In this document: positions 16,985 to 26,285 of the stretch, piece after piece
How the letters are laid out: the number at the start of each line of letters is the position of its first letter
How positions within the stretch are numbered: the first letter of the stretch is position 1
Assembly (NCBI RefSeq): GCF_002157225.2
Contig: NZ_CP020038.1
Span: 6,344,991 to 6,408,990 of the forward strand
Source: Agarilytica rhodophyticola
GTDB lineage: Bacteria > Pseudomonadota > Gammaproteobacteria > Pseudomonadales > Cellvibrionaceae
DNA length: 64,000 bases
Direction: 5' to 3'
Notes under the pieces: model-generated
Databases searched by the model: none
What the model was told of the DNA's origin: nothing
Seen by the model: only the letters and a program-made list of their open reading frames with translations
Program-made: the position numbers and the translations under genes

Positions 16985-18508
16985 TTAAGTTGTTGCAGTT
17001 ACCCGCAACACCTCCTCCACACTGGTTATCCCTTGTAACACCTTTTCACGACCGTCTTGGTCAATAGATTTGCTCACCTTGCGAGCATGCTCAATCATCT
17101 TCTGCTCGCCAGCCCCTTCATGAATAAGCAACCTCAATTCATCGTCGACGGGGATTAACTCATAAATCCCTGTTCGTCCACGGTAGCCAGTGTTATTACA
17201 TTTTTCACAACCAACAGGAGCAAATACCTCCACTCCTTCTGGGATTTTTAAACGAGAAGCTTCCGAAGCTGTCGCTGGCGCAGACTTCTTACACGACTTA
17301 CACAGAACTCGAACAAGACGCTGAGCCATCAGGGCTTCCAAACTGGAAGACAATAGGAAAGGCTCAATACCCATATCGTGCAAACGTGTCACCGCACCAA
17401 TAGCGGTATTGGTATGCAGAGTTGAAAGCACCAAGTGACCTGTCAAACTTGCCTGAACCGCAATACTTGCAGTTTCCTGGTCACGGATCTCACCGATCAT
17501 AACTACATCAGGGTCTTGCCGGAGAATTGCCCTCAAACCACGGGCAAAAGTCATGTCGACTTTGCTATTTACCTGAGTTTGACCAATACCAGGTAGCAGA
17601 TATTCGATCGGGTCTTCCACCGTCATAATGTTACGAGCGCGGGTATTAAGGAAGCTCAACCCAGAATACAAGCTAGTGGTTTTACCTGAACCCGTTGGCC
17701 CGGTGACCAAAATGATACCGTGCGGCTTGTGCAAGCCTGATTCGAAATTCTCTTGCACAGCCTTTGGCATGTTTAACTGACCTAGCGTTAACTGACCAGC
17801 GGCCTGATCCAAAATCCGCAATACCACCCTTTCACCATGAGCGGAAGGTAAGGTAGATACACGAATATCTACCGCATGCCCGGCAATCTTTACCGAAATA
17901 CGGCCATCTTGTGGGATACGTTTTTCAGCAATATCCATACGAGCCATAACCTTTAACCGAGAAACCAAAACAGGGGCAAGCACCGGTTTTGGCGATAACA
18001 CCTCAGTTAAAATACCATCTGTGCGGAAACGAATAGAAACACGATCTTCGTATGGTTCGACGTGAATATCAGAGGCTTTTTCTTGGATAGATTGGGAGAT
18101 GATAGCGTTAATCAAGCGAATAACAGGTGCATCGTCCTCACCTGCGAGCAGTTCACCATCATCGATATCATCAGCAAGCTGGGTGAGGTCAAATTCGGCC
18201 CCCATCTCTTCAACCGCTTGTTGGGCTTCGCCGTCATTACTCTGGTATACCTGCGTCAACTTAGCTTTAAATTCTTTATCTTCAAGTTTAAGCAATTGCA
18301 GCGGTTTACCCATATGCCGGCGCACTTCAAGCAGAGTTTGCGCCGACACTTCTTCGGTATGCAAAATCATACCATTGTCTATCATTACACAGTAATTTGA
18401 AGCAAAGGCAAAGGGCAGACGGCTATGGCTGACGGCCTCGACTTCGTCATGATCAACAGCTTCCATTTCCATGTCCATATCCATTGCAACTTCGCTTTCT
18501 TCAATCAC
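16985..18508 (-). CDS. gspE: Type II secretion system ATPase E
   Basis: 507 residues. Cytoplasmic hexameric ATPase that powers pseudopilus assembly. Walker A GPTGSGKTTS lies near residue 268, the Asp box and Walker B (DPDVVMIGEIRDQET) follow, and a C-terminal zinc-binding module has CKSC near 402 and CEKC near 433 followed by NTGYRGRTGIYEL. The N1E domain carries an acidic opening (MIEESEVAMDMDMEMEAVDHDE) that is probably disordered. gspD ends 11 bases upstream. Confidence 0.97.
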   Translation of the reverse strand: MIEESEVAMDMDMEMEAVDHDEVEAVSHSRLPFAFASNYCVMIDNGMILHTEEVSAQTLLEVRRHMGKPLQLLKLEDKEFKAKLTQVYQSNDGEAQQAVEEMGAEFDLTQLADDIDDGELLAGEDDAPVIRLINAIISQSIQEKASDIHVEPYEDRVSIRFRTDGILTEVLSPKPVLAPVLVSRLKVMARMDIAEKRIPQDGRISVKIAGHAVDIRVSTLPSAHGERVVLRILDQAAGQLTLGQLNMPKAVQENFESGLHKPHGIILVTGPTGSGKTTSLYSGLSFLNTRARNIMTVEDPIEYLLPGIGQTQVNSKVDMTFARGLRAILRQDPDVVMIGEIRDQETASIAVQASLTGHLVLSTLHTNTAIGAVTRLHDMGIEPFLLSSSLEALMAQRLVRVLCKSCKKSAPATASEASRLKIPEGVEVFAPVGCEKCNNTGYRGRTGIYELIPVDDELRLLIHEGAGEQKMIEHARKVSKSIDQDGREKVLQGITSVEEVLRVTATT

Positions 18509-18519
18509 AAAGCATTACC

Positions 18520-20580
18520 TCACTTTTTCTTCTTTTTATCGTCTTGAAAAGCGCTGTCAGGTAGATCTTCGACGGGAATTTCTTCAAGGTCTGGAATCAC
18601 TTGAATTCGATCGTCTCTCAATAGGTGCAGACCTTCATCACGCATACCCGATTGCAAGTCTTGAATTAGGCGATATTTTTCAGCGGTGGCGCCGTGCAGG
18701 GTTTCATCATCACGAACAATTCTCGCTCTTAAGAAAACCATAAGGTTAGCTTTACGGTGTGTTGTCGACTGCACTTTAAATAAATGTCCAAGGATAGGGA
18801 TACGACCTAACACAGGCACACGGGCTTCACCATCTTGAATATCTTCACGGATAAGGCCACCGAGAATAACTGTCTGACCATCAGAAGCGAGTACTTGAGT
18901 TGTAATTTCACTCTGGTTGGTAATCAAGTCTGCTGATCCAGCTACGCCATCGGATAAACTAGAAACCTCTTGGGTAATATCAAGCAAAACCTTATTACCC
19001 TCATTCACTTGAGGGGTCACTGTCAGAGAGATACCCACATTTTCACGCTGAATAGTGGTAAATGGGTTAGTCGGGTTAGAGGCGTTACCTCCAGTGGAAG
19101 TAAATGAGCCAGTTCGGAATGGAACATTCTGACCGACCGATATTGTCGCTTCCTGATTATCCATCGTCAGTATTGATGGTGTCGATAAAATATTGGCTTT
19201 GTTGTTACTACGCAATGCAGTAAGAATAGCAGCAAAAGCATCACGACCATCACCGGCAACCCCTAAAGTTTGCCCTGTGCGACCGGCAATACCTGTTGCC
19301 AAACTGGACAACACATTATTGTTGTTATTGTTGTTGTTATTATTGTTATTGTTATTGTTGTTGTTATTGCCATTGAGTAAGCCAGCAGCAATACCTAAAC
19401 TGGTTTCAGAGCCTTGCGATGAACCGCCAAAGACACCGTCTTCTTGATTGGCAAACAACCACTCCAGGCCTAGTTCAGCATTATCATTAACATTAATATC
19501 AACAATAATCGCTTCAATAAGTACTTGAGCACGACGTATATCAAGCCGTCCAACAACCGCCAACAAAGAATCTAGGATATCCTTTGATGCAGTTATTAGC
19601 AGCGCATTGGTTGCTTCATCAGCTTCCACTGTGGCTTTAGCAGCGGAAGAATTAGCAGAGGCACCGCTCTTACCGCTGGAGGAAACTTTAGAAACATTTT
19701 GTACAACTTTAGTAAGTACTTCTGCCACTTCTTTCGCGTCGGCATATTCAAGATAAACTACGCGAACATTACCAGATTGTTTTTGTGGCTGATCTAATTG
19801 CCGAATAAGGCGCTTTATTTTCGCCCGTTTCACATCTTCGCCGGTAAGCAAAATAGCGTTGTTACGGGTATCGGCCACCATGGTTAGGCGGTTAGAAGTT
19901 GGTCCTTGTTTCTGCTCTTGGCCCTGTATTTTACCCAGCATTGTCACTAAGGCTTCAGAGTCAGCATATTTAAGCTTTACCACCTCTGTTGTGGGCAGTG
20001 CTGCGCGATCGATTTTTTCAATCACTTCGCGCATACGTGAGATATTGGCAGTAGTATCGGTAATCACAATAGCATTACTGGGATCATAAGCTGCCAAATG
20101 AGAATTTTGAGGCACCAATGGACGCAGTACAGGAATAACCTTAGCGGCGGCGATATTCTTCAGTTGAATGACCTGAGTAACGAATTCACTATCATCACCA
20201 CGATCGGCTTTATTTACAGAAGTCGGCGATGTCCTAGCATCTTTAATCGGTACGATACGGACAATGTCTCCCACTTCCACAACGGTAAAATCACTAATCT
20301 CCAATACCGAGCGAAATAGTGCATAGAGCTCTTCTTGTGTTAGTGCATCATTAGACATTATGCGAATGCGGCCTTTAACCCTGGGGTCAATCACCATGGT
20401 TTTGCCGGTCACTTCGGCAACGAATTTAATTACCTCAAGGATATCCGAGTCATTGAACTGAACCGTATACGTCGGTTCAGAATCTACTTGTTCATCCTGA
20501 GCCCATGTCACCGGTCCAGAAATGATTAATCCCGTCATCAAAGACATGGCTACTATTTTCTTTAACACGTTGTTATGCAC
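18520..20580 (-). CDS. gspD: Type II secretion system secretin D
   Basis: 686 residues with a signal peptide (to about residue 27) and N0 to N3 ring-building domains (YTVQFNDSDILEVIKFVAEVTGKTMVIDP for N0, split here by domain turns; repeated VVxLKYADSEALV-type segments). The secretin channel domain includes TPSILTMDNQEATISVGQNVP and ends VPVLGRIPILGHLF. It forms the outer-membrane pore. Between the N3 and secretin regions is a run of 18 consecutive asparagines (19315-19368), inside a segment that varies between species. The start overlaps gspC by eight bases. Confidence 0.97.
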   Translation of the reverse strand: MHNNVLKKIVAMSLMTGLIISGPVTWAQDEQVDSEPTYTVQFNDSDILEVIKFVAEVTGKTMVIDPRVKGRIRIMSNDALTQEELYALFRSVLEISDFTVVEVGDIVRIVPIKDARTSPTSVNKADRGDDSEFVTQVIQLKNIAAAKVIPVLRPLVPQNSHLAAYDPSNAIVITDTTANISRMREVIEKIDRAALPTTEVVKLKYADSEALVTMLGKIQGQEQKQGPTSNRLTMVADTRNNAILLTGEDVKRAKIKRLIRQLDQPQKQSGNVRVVYLEYADAKEVAEVLTKVVQNVSKVSSSGKSGASANSSAAKATVEADEATNALLITASKDILDSLLAVVGRLDIRRAQVLIEAIIVDINVNDNAELGLEWLFANQEDGVFGGSSQGSETSLGIAAGLLNGNNNNNNNNNNNNNNNNNNVLSSLATGIAGRTGQTLGVAGDGRDAFAAILTALRSNNKANILSTPSILTMDNQEATISVGQNVPFRTGSFTSTGGNASNPTNPFTTIQRENVGISLTVTPQVNEGNKVLLDITQEVSSLSDGVAGSADLITNQSEITTQVLASDGQTVILGGLIREDIQDGEARVPVLGRIPILGHLFKVQSTTHRKANLMVFLRARIVRDDETLHGATAEKYRLIQDLQSGMRDEGLHLLRDDRIQVIPDLEEIPVEDLPDSAFQDDKKKKK
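19315..19368 (-). repeat. Asparagine-codon microsatellite in gspD
   Basis: Eighteen consecutive AAT/AAC codons read on the minus strand. Mixed use of the two codons means it is not a pure triplet repeat, which points to selection for, or tolerance of, poly-Asn rather than only recent slippage. It sits in the loop before the secretin core, flanked by Gly/Ser-rich sequence. Confidence 0.95.
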
Positions 20581-21544
20581 CTGAATCCAAGCTGATCGTT
20601 ATTGATTGTGTATTACCATCACGTAAAACGGTAAGTTGCGCTTCCGTCGCTGTTTTCATTGATTTATAAACACTGCGAATTTGCTGCGGGTCGTTCACTT
20701 CAATACCATTGACTGAAGTTACGATATCGTTGGCCTTGAGGCCGACTTGATTAAATAAAGCTCGGTCGCGACCGGGACGAATGCGATAGCCCACCATCTT
20801 ACCGCCCTCTCGATGCACGCTAAAGCGCACCACATCGCCGATATTTTTGGGTATTTGGTCTGGCCGAGCAGACGTGCGAATAGCGTCTAGTTTTTGTGGT
20901 TGCTGGCTAACGGCTCTTCTCGTTGGCGTTCGTCTCTGGGGCCTGCGACTAGCGGACACTTGTGATTTAAAATCTTCTTCAGAAAATAACCAGAGAGACT
21001 CAAGGCTTCCTTTATTATCGAGGATAACTCGTTTCTCCAATACTCTGGCAAGCTTTACACCTCGATTTGCCTCAATCTCATCGCCTATAGCATAGAGCCG
21101 CTGTTTATTGCCATCGGCGATAATTGCACTGCCCTTTTCATTACTATTGCTGGCAAAAACACCATGCAGCTTCAAGCGTAACTTGGTGGTCTTTTGAGTA
21201 TCTATTTCTTGTTCTACTGGAGCTTCTGGCTCCACAGCCACAACCGCTACTGAACTACCAAAGACATCTTTTAGGGGGGCAACAGCTGAATATTTAACAG
21301 TCTGTTTAGGCGCTTGCTGAGCGCTTTCGATGGGTGCTGCTAATTTCGTTGGGAGAGGCGCTTGGGGAGTTGGAAAAACCAACCAAAATAACGTTGCACT
21401 ACTTCGTACCAGCCAAATAATTGCAATCACCAGCACAAGCGTCCGCCAAAAAGACAGAGGCAATCGACGGGCGTATTCCACCAGCGATTGGGACTTCTCT
21501 CCCATTGAGGCCAACATGGCATTTTGTGATAACTGCTGCGACAA
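20573..21544 (-). CDS. gspC: Type II secretion system protein C
   Basis: 323 residues: cytoplasmic N-terminus, membrane helix at about 36-56 (LVLVIAIIWLVRSSATLFWL), a homology region at about 90-185 (LKLHGVFASNSNEKGSAII) that contacts the secretin N0 domain, and a C-terminal PDZ domain at about 235-320 (YRIRPGRDRALFNQVGLKAN, then DIVTSVNGIEV). GspC links inner platform to secretin and selects substrates. First gene of the gsp operon. Confidence 0.96.
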   Translation of the reverse strand: MSQQLSQNAMLASMGEKSQSLVEYARRLPLSFWRTLVLVIAIIWLVRSSATLFWLVFPTPQAPLPTKLAAPIESAQQAPKQTVKYSAVAPLKDVFGSSVAVVAVEPEAPVEQEIDTQKTTKLRLKLHGVFASNSNEKGSAIIADGNKQRLYAIGDEIEANRGVKLARVLEKRVILDNKGSLESLWLFSEEDFKSQVSASRRPQRRTPTRRAVSQQPQKLDAIRTSARPDQIPKNIGDVVRFSVHREGGKMVGYRIRPGRDRALFNQVGLKANDIVTSVNGIEVNDPQQIRSVYKSMKTATEAQLTVLRDGNTQSITISLDSGA

Positions 21545-22011
21545 ACCGACTCTCCATTAAACTGTTACGTAATCTGTTGTTTTCACCGCGACTACAAGCA
21601 CTTTTACAAGGACGGCTAGTGTATACAGACTACCTAAGGATTGATATGGCCTCATTTGCGACTCCATAGTTGTTTCACATTTTTGCTCGCTTTTATCTTT
21701 TTTAAGCTAATTTTTATAGCGTTATGATGAATTAGCGCTCAAAAATAGAGCAAAAAAATATCAAAAATCTATGTTTGCTCTACAATTTAATGAAAGCACA
21801 CAAAAACCACTAAAAGATCAATATAAAGATCAAAATGCCCGCAAAATCACACTTTTGTACTAGGCATCTTAATAGTAATACCTGAAAAGGTAGCAAAGCA
21901 TTTTCTGGTAAGACTAATTATAGCCGCGAGTTAATAGCCTTAGCTTGTGGTGATAGTTTAGGGTATGTATTCTACACCCCCTTGTCATTCTCTGAGGAAA
22001 AGCAGCGGTTA
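21545..22011. other. Divergent intergenic region between gspC and the gshA operon
   Basis: About 470 AT-rich bases between divergent starts, so it must hold promoters for both directions. A sigma70-like promoter facing gspC is given separately. No equally good one was seen facing right; the best -10-like text is near TAATTATAG at about 21914. No credible gene is present. Confidence 0.6.
21713..21742 (-). promoter_or_regulatory. Candidate sigma70 promoter for the gsp operon
   Basis: On the minus strand TTGAGC (21742-21737), an 18-base spacer, then TATAAA (21718-21713), about 170 bases before the gspC start. Close to consensus at both boxes and in the expected place, but prediction only. Confidence 0.4.
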
Positions 22012-22887
22012 ATGAACACAGTTTACCTTCTAAAAAACCAACACAATGAGTATCTGGACAAATCTGGCGAATGGGTTGTGGGAGATAATCAAAAATCCCT
22101 CTTTCGTTCCGTGTATAAGGATGAAGCCCTCAATCAAAAAGCCGAGTTCAGCGTCAAAAATTTTGAGCTTAGGATCACTATTACCGAAGCAGAAATTGAC
22201 GAAAAAGGCAGAGTTATCCTAGCGGAACATGAACAGCAAGCAAACATACTCGCAGAGATAAGTGAAAACACTAATGTCGAACTTGCTGTCAATGATGAAG
22301 AGTGTGATGGTGAAAGTAACAATGACACTCATGTCAACATCAGCCTAGGTGAAGATACCGATCTTCAAACCGCTGAGTTGGATCTTTTCGGCAATACAAA
22401 CTACGAACATGAAAATTCAGCACAGGGCATGCCTAGCGATATTGGAGACAGCCTTGGAGCTAATGTTATAGACAGCCTTGAAGCCGATATTCGAGATAAC
22501 TCTGACACTCTGGATGTAAGCGAAAACGAGCAAGAGGTAGAAACTAGTGAGGAGCAAACTGCAGTTGATAACGCAACATGTCTCGATAACGCAACTGAGA
22601 AAACAGAAATCATAGCAGACATCCCTGTTAACCATGAGGCAGAGGCAGAACAAGGGTTAATTTTGACAGAGCAAAAGGGAACTAATCTTGATTCTATCGC
22701 TCCAGAAGGGGATATCATTCCACAATTGCCTGGCGATACAATGTTAAAAGACGATACCCTCGTAGAAAACTCCAGCAAGACGACCATTAGCGCATCTGAT
22801 AATAGTGAATCTGGGTTAAACAGTGAAAGCTTATTTGAAAAGGATGCTTCAGATGATAACTCTCCTCTTGAACAGGCAATACCTTAA
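22012..22887 (+). CDS. Acidic protein of unknown function upstream of gshA
   Basis: 291 residues from ATG 22012 (an in-frame TTG lies 10 codons earlier; GAGG precedes the ATG at a rather long distance). Residues 1-60 form a possible small folded domain (MNTVYLLKNQHNEYLDKSGEW, then KAEFSVKNFELRITITEAEID). The rest is strongly acidic, rich in Asp, Glu, Asn, Ser and Thr, low in complexity and probably disordered. No signal peptide. It ends on the gshA start (TAATG), so the two are translationally coupled. No function can be named; it is not a recognised glutathione-pathway enzyme. Confidence 0.75.
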   Translation: MNTVYLLKNQHNEYLDKSGEWVVGDNQKSLFRSVYKDEALNQKAEFSVKNFELRITITEAEIDEKGRVILAEHEQQANILAEISENTNVELAVNDEECDGESNNDTHVNISLGEDTDLQTAELDLFGNTNYEHENSAQGMPSDIGDSLGANVIDSLEADIRDNSDTLDVSENEQEVETSEEQTAVDNATCLDNATEKTEIIADIPVNHEAEAEQGLILTEQKGTNLDSIAPEGDIIPQLPGDTMLKDDTLVENSSKTTISASDNSESGLNSESLFEKDASDDNSPLEQAIP

Positions 22888-24479
22888 TGTTTGAAATCGA
22901 ATCATTGCCCAAAGGTCTTTTTGATAAAAAAAACACCCCCCTATTATCCGGCATATTGAGAGGTGTAGAGAGAGAAGCATTACGTACGAATCTAGACGGA
23001 CAGCTATCTCTCAAGCCACATCCTAAAGGATTGGGTTCAGCGCTGATGCATCCTCAAATAACGACAGACTTCAGCGAGTCCTTGCTAGAATTTATTACCC
23101 CGCCCACACACCAAGTGGATGATTTGTTATACAACTTGGAAGCTATTCAAAAGTTCGTTGTATCACAACTGGAAGACGAAATTTTATGGGCGACCAGTAT
23201 GCCCTGCTCTTTAGGCAAAGACAGTGAAATTCCCGTTGCCCAATATGGCTCTTCGAATAATGGTTTGATGAAAACTATTTATCGTATCGGATTAGGACAT
23301 CGCTATGGGCGCTCAATGCAGACCGTAGCCGGAATACATTACAATTTTTCATTACCTAATGCTTTCTGGGCCTTTTTGCATCAAGAGCAAAATAGTTTAG
23401 ATGAGTTACAAGATTTTAAAGACAAAGGTTACTTCAATCTTATTCGTAACTTTCGTCGTCACTACTGGTTGTTAATTTACCTTTTCGGCTCCTCACCTGC
23501 TATTTGTAAAAGTTTTGTTGCGGGCAAAGACCATCATCTCCAAATGCTTGATGATGGTCATACATTGCATCTGCCCTATGCCACATCATTGCGTATGGGA
23601 GACCTTGGCTACCAAAGTACGGTTCAAGAATCTCTTTATGTTTGCTACAACGATATGCTCAGTTACATCAAAACCCTGTGCTGCGCTATCACTCAGCCGC
23701 ATCCAACTTATGAAGCTATCGGCACAAAAGATGACAGCGGCAAATACAAGCAACTCAACAACAACATATTGCAGATAGAAAATGAGTTCTACAGTTCCAT
23801 TCGCCCAAAGCGCACTGCTAGATCAGGTGAAACAGCACTGTCGGCCTTGCAAAATAGAGGCGTAGAGTATATTGAGGTACGCTGTTTGGACGTTAACCCC
23901 TACAGTCCTTTGGGGATTACGAGAGAGCAGATATATTTCCTCGATACGTTTTTGGTGTATTGCGCGTTACAACAAAGCCCTCCTACAGACAAAGATGAAG
24001 CGGCTAAAATTCTTCGCAACCAAAAACGCGTTGTGAATTTTGGCCGCCAGCCCAATTTAAAGCTGGAACATAATATTCATGGTGAAACAGATTTATCTGT
24101 TTGGGGTATTGAACTCATAGAAGCTATGAGACCCGTAGCTGAGCTGCTTGATGCTAGCAATCATACTGAAGGCCATCAGGCCTCCCTTGAAATGCAAAAA
24201 AGTAAGCTTGTCGATAGCTCTAAAACCCCATCAGCTAAGATTATTAACAAGCTAAGTGAAAATAATTTGAGTTTCGCTAAATATGCATTGGACTTATCTA
24301 GTCACTACAATCAATTTTTAAGCACTCACGGCCTACCGGAATCGATCACTAAGCGAATGCACCACATGGCCGAAGAATCCACGAATGAGCAAAAAAGTGT
24401 TGATGATACTAGCAAGCAGGACTTTGATCAGTTCCTAGCGGACTATTATAAGCAATACAGCCTTTGCTCGGGTAGTTAA
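22887..24479 (+). CDS. gshA: Glutamate-cysteine ligase
   Basis: 530 residues, the usual size for the proteobacterial GshA type. It joins glutamate and cysteine using ATP, the first step of glutathione synthesis, in the cytoplasm. Family marks are LRGVEREALRTN near the start, DFSESLLEFITPP, LWATSMPCSLGKDSEIPVAQYG, GIHYNFSLP and YIEVRCLDVNPYSPLGI. Its start shares a base with the stop of the acidic protein gene. A weak hairpin (GGCCT-AAT-AGGCC, 24480-24492) follows directly. Confidence 0.97.
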   Translation: MFEIESLPKGLFDKKNTPLLSGILRGVEREALRTNLDGQLSLKPHPKGLGSALMHPQITTDFSESLLEFITPPTHQVDDLLYNLEAIQKFVVSQLEDEILWATSMPCSLGKDSEIPVAQYGSSNNGLMKTIYRIGLGHRYGRSMQTVAGIHYNFSLPNAFWAFLHQEQNSLDELQDFKDKGYFNLIRNFRRHYWLLIYLFGSSPAICKSFVAGKDHHLQMLDDGHTLHLPYATSLRMGDLGYQSTVQESLYVCYNDMLSYIKTLCCAITQPHPTYEAIGTKDDSGKYKQLNNNILQIENEFYSSIRPKRTARSGETALSALQNRGVEYIEVRCLDVNPYSPLGITREQIYFLDTFLVYCALQQSPPTDKDEAAKILRNQKRVVNFGRQPNLKLEHNIHGETDLSVWGIELIEAMRPVAELLDASNHTEGHQASLEMQKSKLVDSSKTPSAKIINKLSENNLSFAKYALDLSSHYNQFLSTHGLPESITKRMHHMAEESTNEQKSVDDTSKQDFDQFLADYYKQYSLCSGS

Positions 24480-24496
24480 GGCCTAATAGGCCCAGG

Positions 24497-24946
24497 CTAT
24501 TTTTGCACAATAAATGAATTAAAAAACACCTCGATCACATCTTCTCGAGGTGTTTTATTTTCAGCTTCTAAAACATCTCGAATCTGCTCCAATGCATCCA
24601 TTCTTATTTTCTCTCGCCCCTCTTGAGAGCTGACAGTTTCGCTGGTTTGGGAAGAAAATAACATCACCATATTATTGCGTATAAAGGGCATATGGAATCT
24701 CACTGCATTGCCAGTGTCGATATTAGCAACTCTCACAGATACTTCTGTTTTGATATAACGCAAACGACCTGCACCGCCATAATTCACCACAAAAGGAGGT
24801 TTCAGAGGTAAATAAATTGCAGGGGGAGGTGCGTTTTCTTCGCCTTCTGCCGCTTCCTCTTCAGCGTAGAGATAAACAGATTGAAAACATAGAAATAAAG
24901 CGATACATAAGCGACACCAAAGAGGCCACAAAATAGATTTAAGCAT
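24497..24946 (-). CDS. FliL-like exported protein
   Basis: 149 residues with a signal-peptide-like N-terminus (to about residue 28, ending LYAEEEAAEGEE) and a FliL-type domain: YLPLKPPFVVNYG, RYIKTEVSVRVAN, then the helix EGREKIRMDALEQIRDVLE and the terminal VIEVFFNSFIVQ. True FliL is a single-pass inner-membrane protein of the flagellar stator complex. This version may be cleaved and sits alone with no flagellar genes nearby, as seen for stand-alone FliL-family proteins in other gammaproteobacteria. Convergent with gshA. Confidence 0.85.
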   Translation of the reverse strand: MLKSILWPLWCRLCIALFLCFQSVYLYAEEEAAEGEENAPPPAIYLPLKPPFVVNYGGAGRLRYIKTEVSVRVANIDTGNAVRFHMPFIRNNMVMLFSSQTSETVSSQEGREKIRMDALEQIRDVLEAENKTPREDVIEVFFNSFIVQK

Positions 24947-25667
24947 TATCTTTCATATACCTCTCAGGTAAGTGGCAAATCGATATGTATTGAGTATAGT
25001 CGCTACCAAGTAGGGAGTGAGATATTTTAGATTATTTCTTAATACCTATAAGCTCGTCTTATGCCTATGTCTCACTTAATACCGAGCACATCAAGAGTAA
25101 AAGTTCACGGTTAAAGCTTACCACCAAAGCTTCAAACACCTCGCAGATAAATCAGTATCATGCCGGCAAGTTGGCACGAAAAAGCATTATATTGCGCCTT
25201 TTCTTCAGGCGTAATTGTTTTTGTTAACGTAAATAAGAGGCGGCATGAAGTATTTCGTTTTGATGACAATTTTAAAAAGCTTCAACCTCGTTATCATTTT
25301 TAGCACGGACTATCACAGATTAAATAATGTTTTTTTTACTATACTTACGTAGGAGCTACTAGCGATAACAGCGAATCAAACTATTCCTGATAGATATGTA
25401 GATACGTATAAAAGTGAGTGCAGCGCCAGAGAATCACAATAATGTTTGGTACATGTTTAAACGCTTACAAAATGGTACTGATAACACCTAAGTACTCCGA
25501 CTTTTACATCATGATATTTATATAAAAATTAGTATTGAAACGCTTGCTCTGTGCGCTGAGATACCCTATCTTGGGGTTCAGGGAAAGCAAGGATATCGCT
25601 GTAAAAAAAACGATCAGCGATTAGTTTTCAACCACGTAATTTACGTTATTAAAAAGGCAAAGCATAC
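24947..25667. other. Long intergenic region upstream of rsd
   Basis: About 720 bases with no convincing coding frame. It must hold promoters for the FliL-like gene (leftward) and rsd (rightward). Visible structure: short inverted pair CGCCT/AGGCG at about 25195-25211 followed by a T-rich stretch, and ATCGCTG/CAGCGAT at 25595-25621, 47 bases before rsd. A possible rsd promoter is TTGCTC, 17 bases, TATCTT near 25549-25577. An sRNA here cannot be excluded. Confidence 0.5.
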
Positions 25668-26135
25668 ATGTTAGAAGACTGTAAAACCGCACAAGAAAGA
25701 TGGGGCGGTGTTAGCGAGATAATCGATCGTTGGCTAATAGAACGCAAAGAGCTTCTTATACAATACTGCAAGTTATCCGATGTTGCAGAACAAGCGGATG
25801 ACGCTTATTGTGCACCATTGGTGCAACGCCTTTGCCAAATCATGGTGGATTATATATCCGCAGGACATTTTGAAGTTTACGATCAGCTCGTTAAAGAAGG
25901 CCAAGAATTTGGAGACAAAGAAGGCTTAAGATCAGCCAGCAATTCTTTTAAAATTGTTGATATGAGCACTGAGAAAATCCTAGATTTTAATGACAAGTAC
26001 CAAGAAACTGATGATTTGGATAACATCCTCACAGATTTGTCACATCTAGGGGAAGTTCTTGCCGCACGTATTGAAGCAGAAGATAGTATGATCGAAGTTC
26101 TGCATGTAGCTCACAAAGATAAGGTCGAGTCATAG
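25668..26135 (+). CDS. rsd: Anti-sigma factor Rsd/AlgQ
   Basis: 155 residues, all helical, matching the Rsd/AlgQ family: TAQERWGGVSEIIDRWLIER, QRLCQIMVDYISAGHFEVYD and the C-terminal LSHLGEVLAARIEAED. Rsd binds sigma70 region 4 and shifts RNA polymerase towards alternative sigma factors in stationary phase; in Pseudomonas AlgQ also affects alginate. Its neighbours, a PPIase and algP, match the Pseudomonas algQ-algP neighbourhood, supporting the call. Confidence 0.94.
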   Translation: MLEDCKTAQERWGGVSEIIDRWLIERKELLIQYCKLSDVAEQADDAYCAPLVQRLCQIMVDYISAGHFEVYDQLVKEGQEFGDKEGLRSASNSFKIVDMSTEKILDFNDKYQETDDLDNILTDLSHLGEVLAARIEAEDSMIEVLHVAHKDKVES

Positions 26136-26177
26136 ATTGATCCCGAGCGATTCTCTATAGAGTCGCTAAATCAATCT
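26134..26177 (+). terminator. Long imperfect hairpin after rsd
   Basis: AGATTGAT (26134-26141) pairs with ATCAATCT (26170-26177), AGCGA (26146-26150) with TCGCT (26163-26167), and the tip is the palindrome CTCTATAGAG. It starts in the rsd stop codon. There is no run of T after it, so it may be an RNA-stability or attenuating hairpin rather than a classic terminator. Confidence 0.45.
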
Positions 26178-26285
26178 TAGGGCATTCTTCTCTATTTTGC
26201 CTCTAAGGCAAATTCTCTATATCTCATGATCCTCGATATAAAGTGCTATGCTTGGTTTATAGTTATCCCAAGTTAAGTACTTATA

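Noticed and set aside
19193-19447. Plus-strand poly-Leu frame opposite gspD
   Set aside because: Artefact of the antisense of the asparagine codon run.
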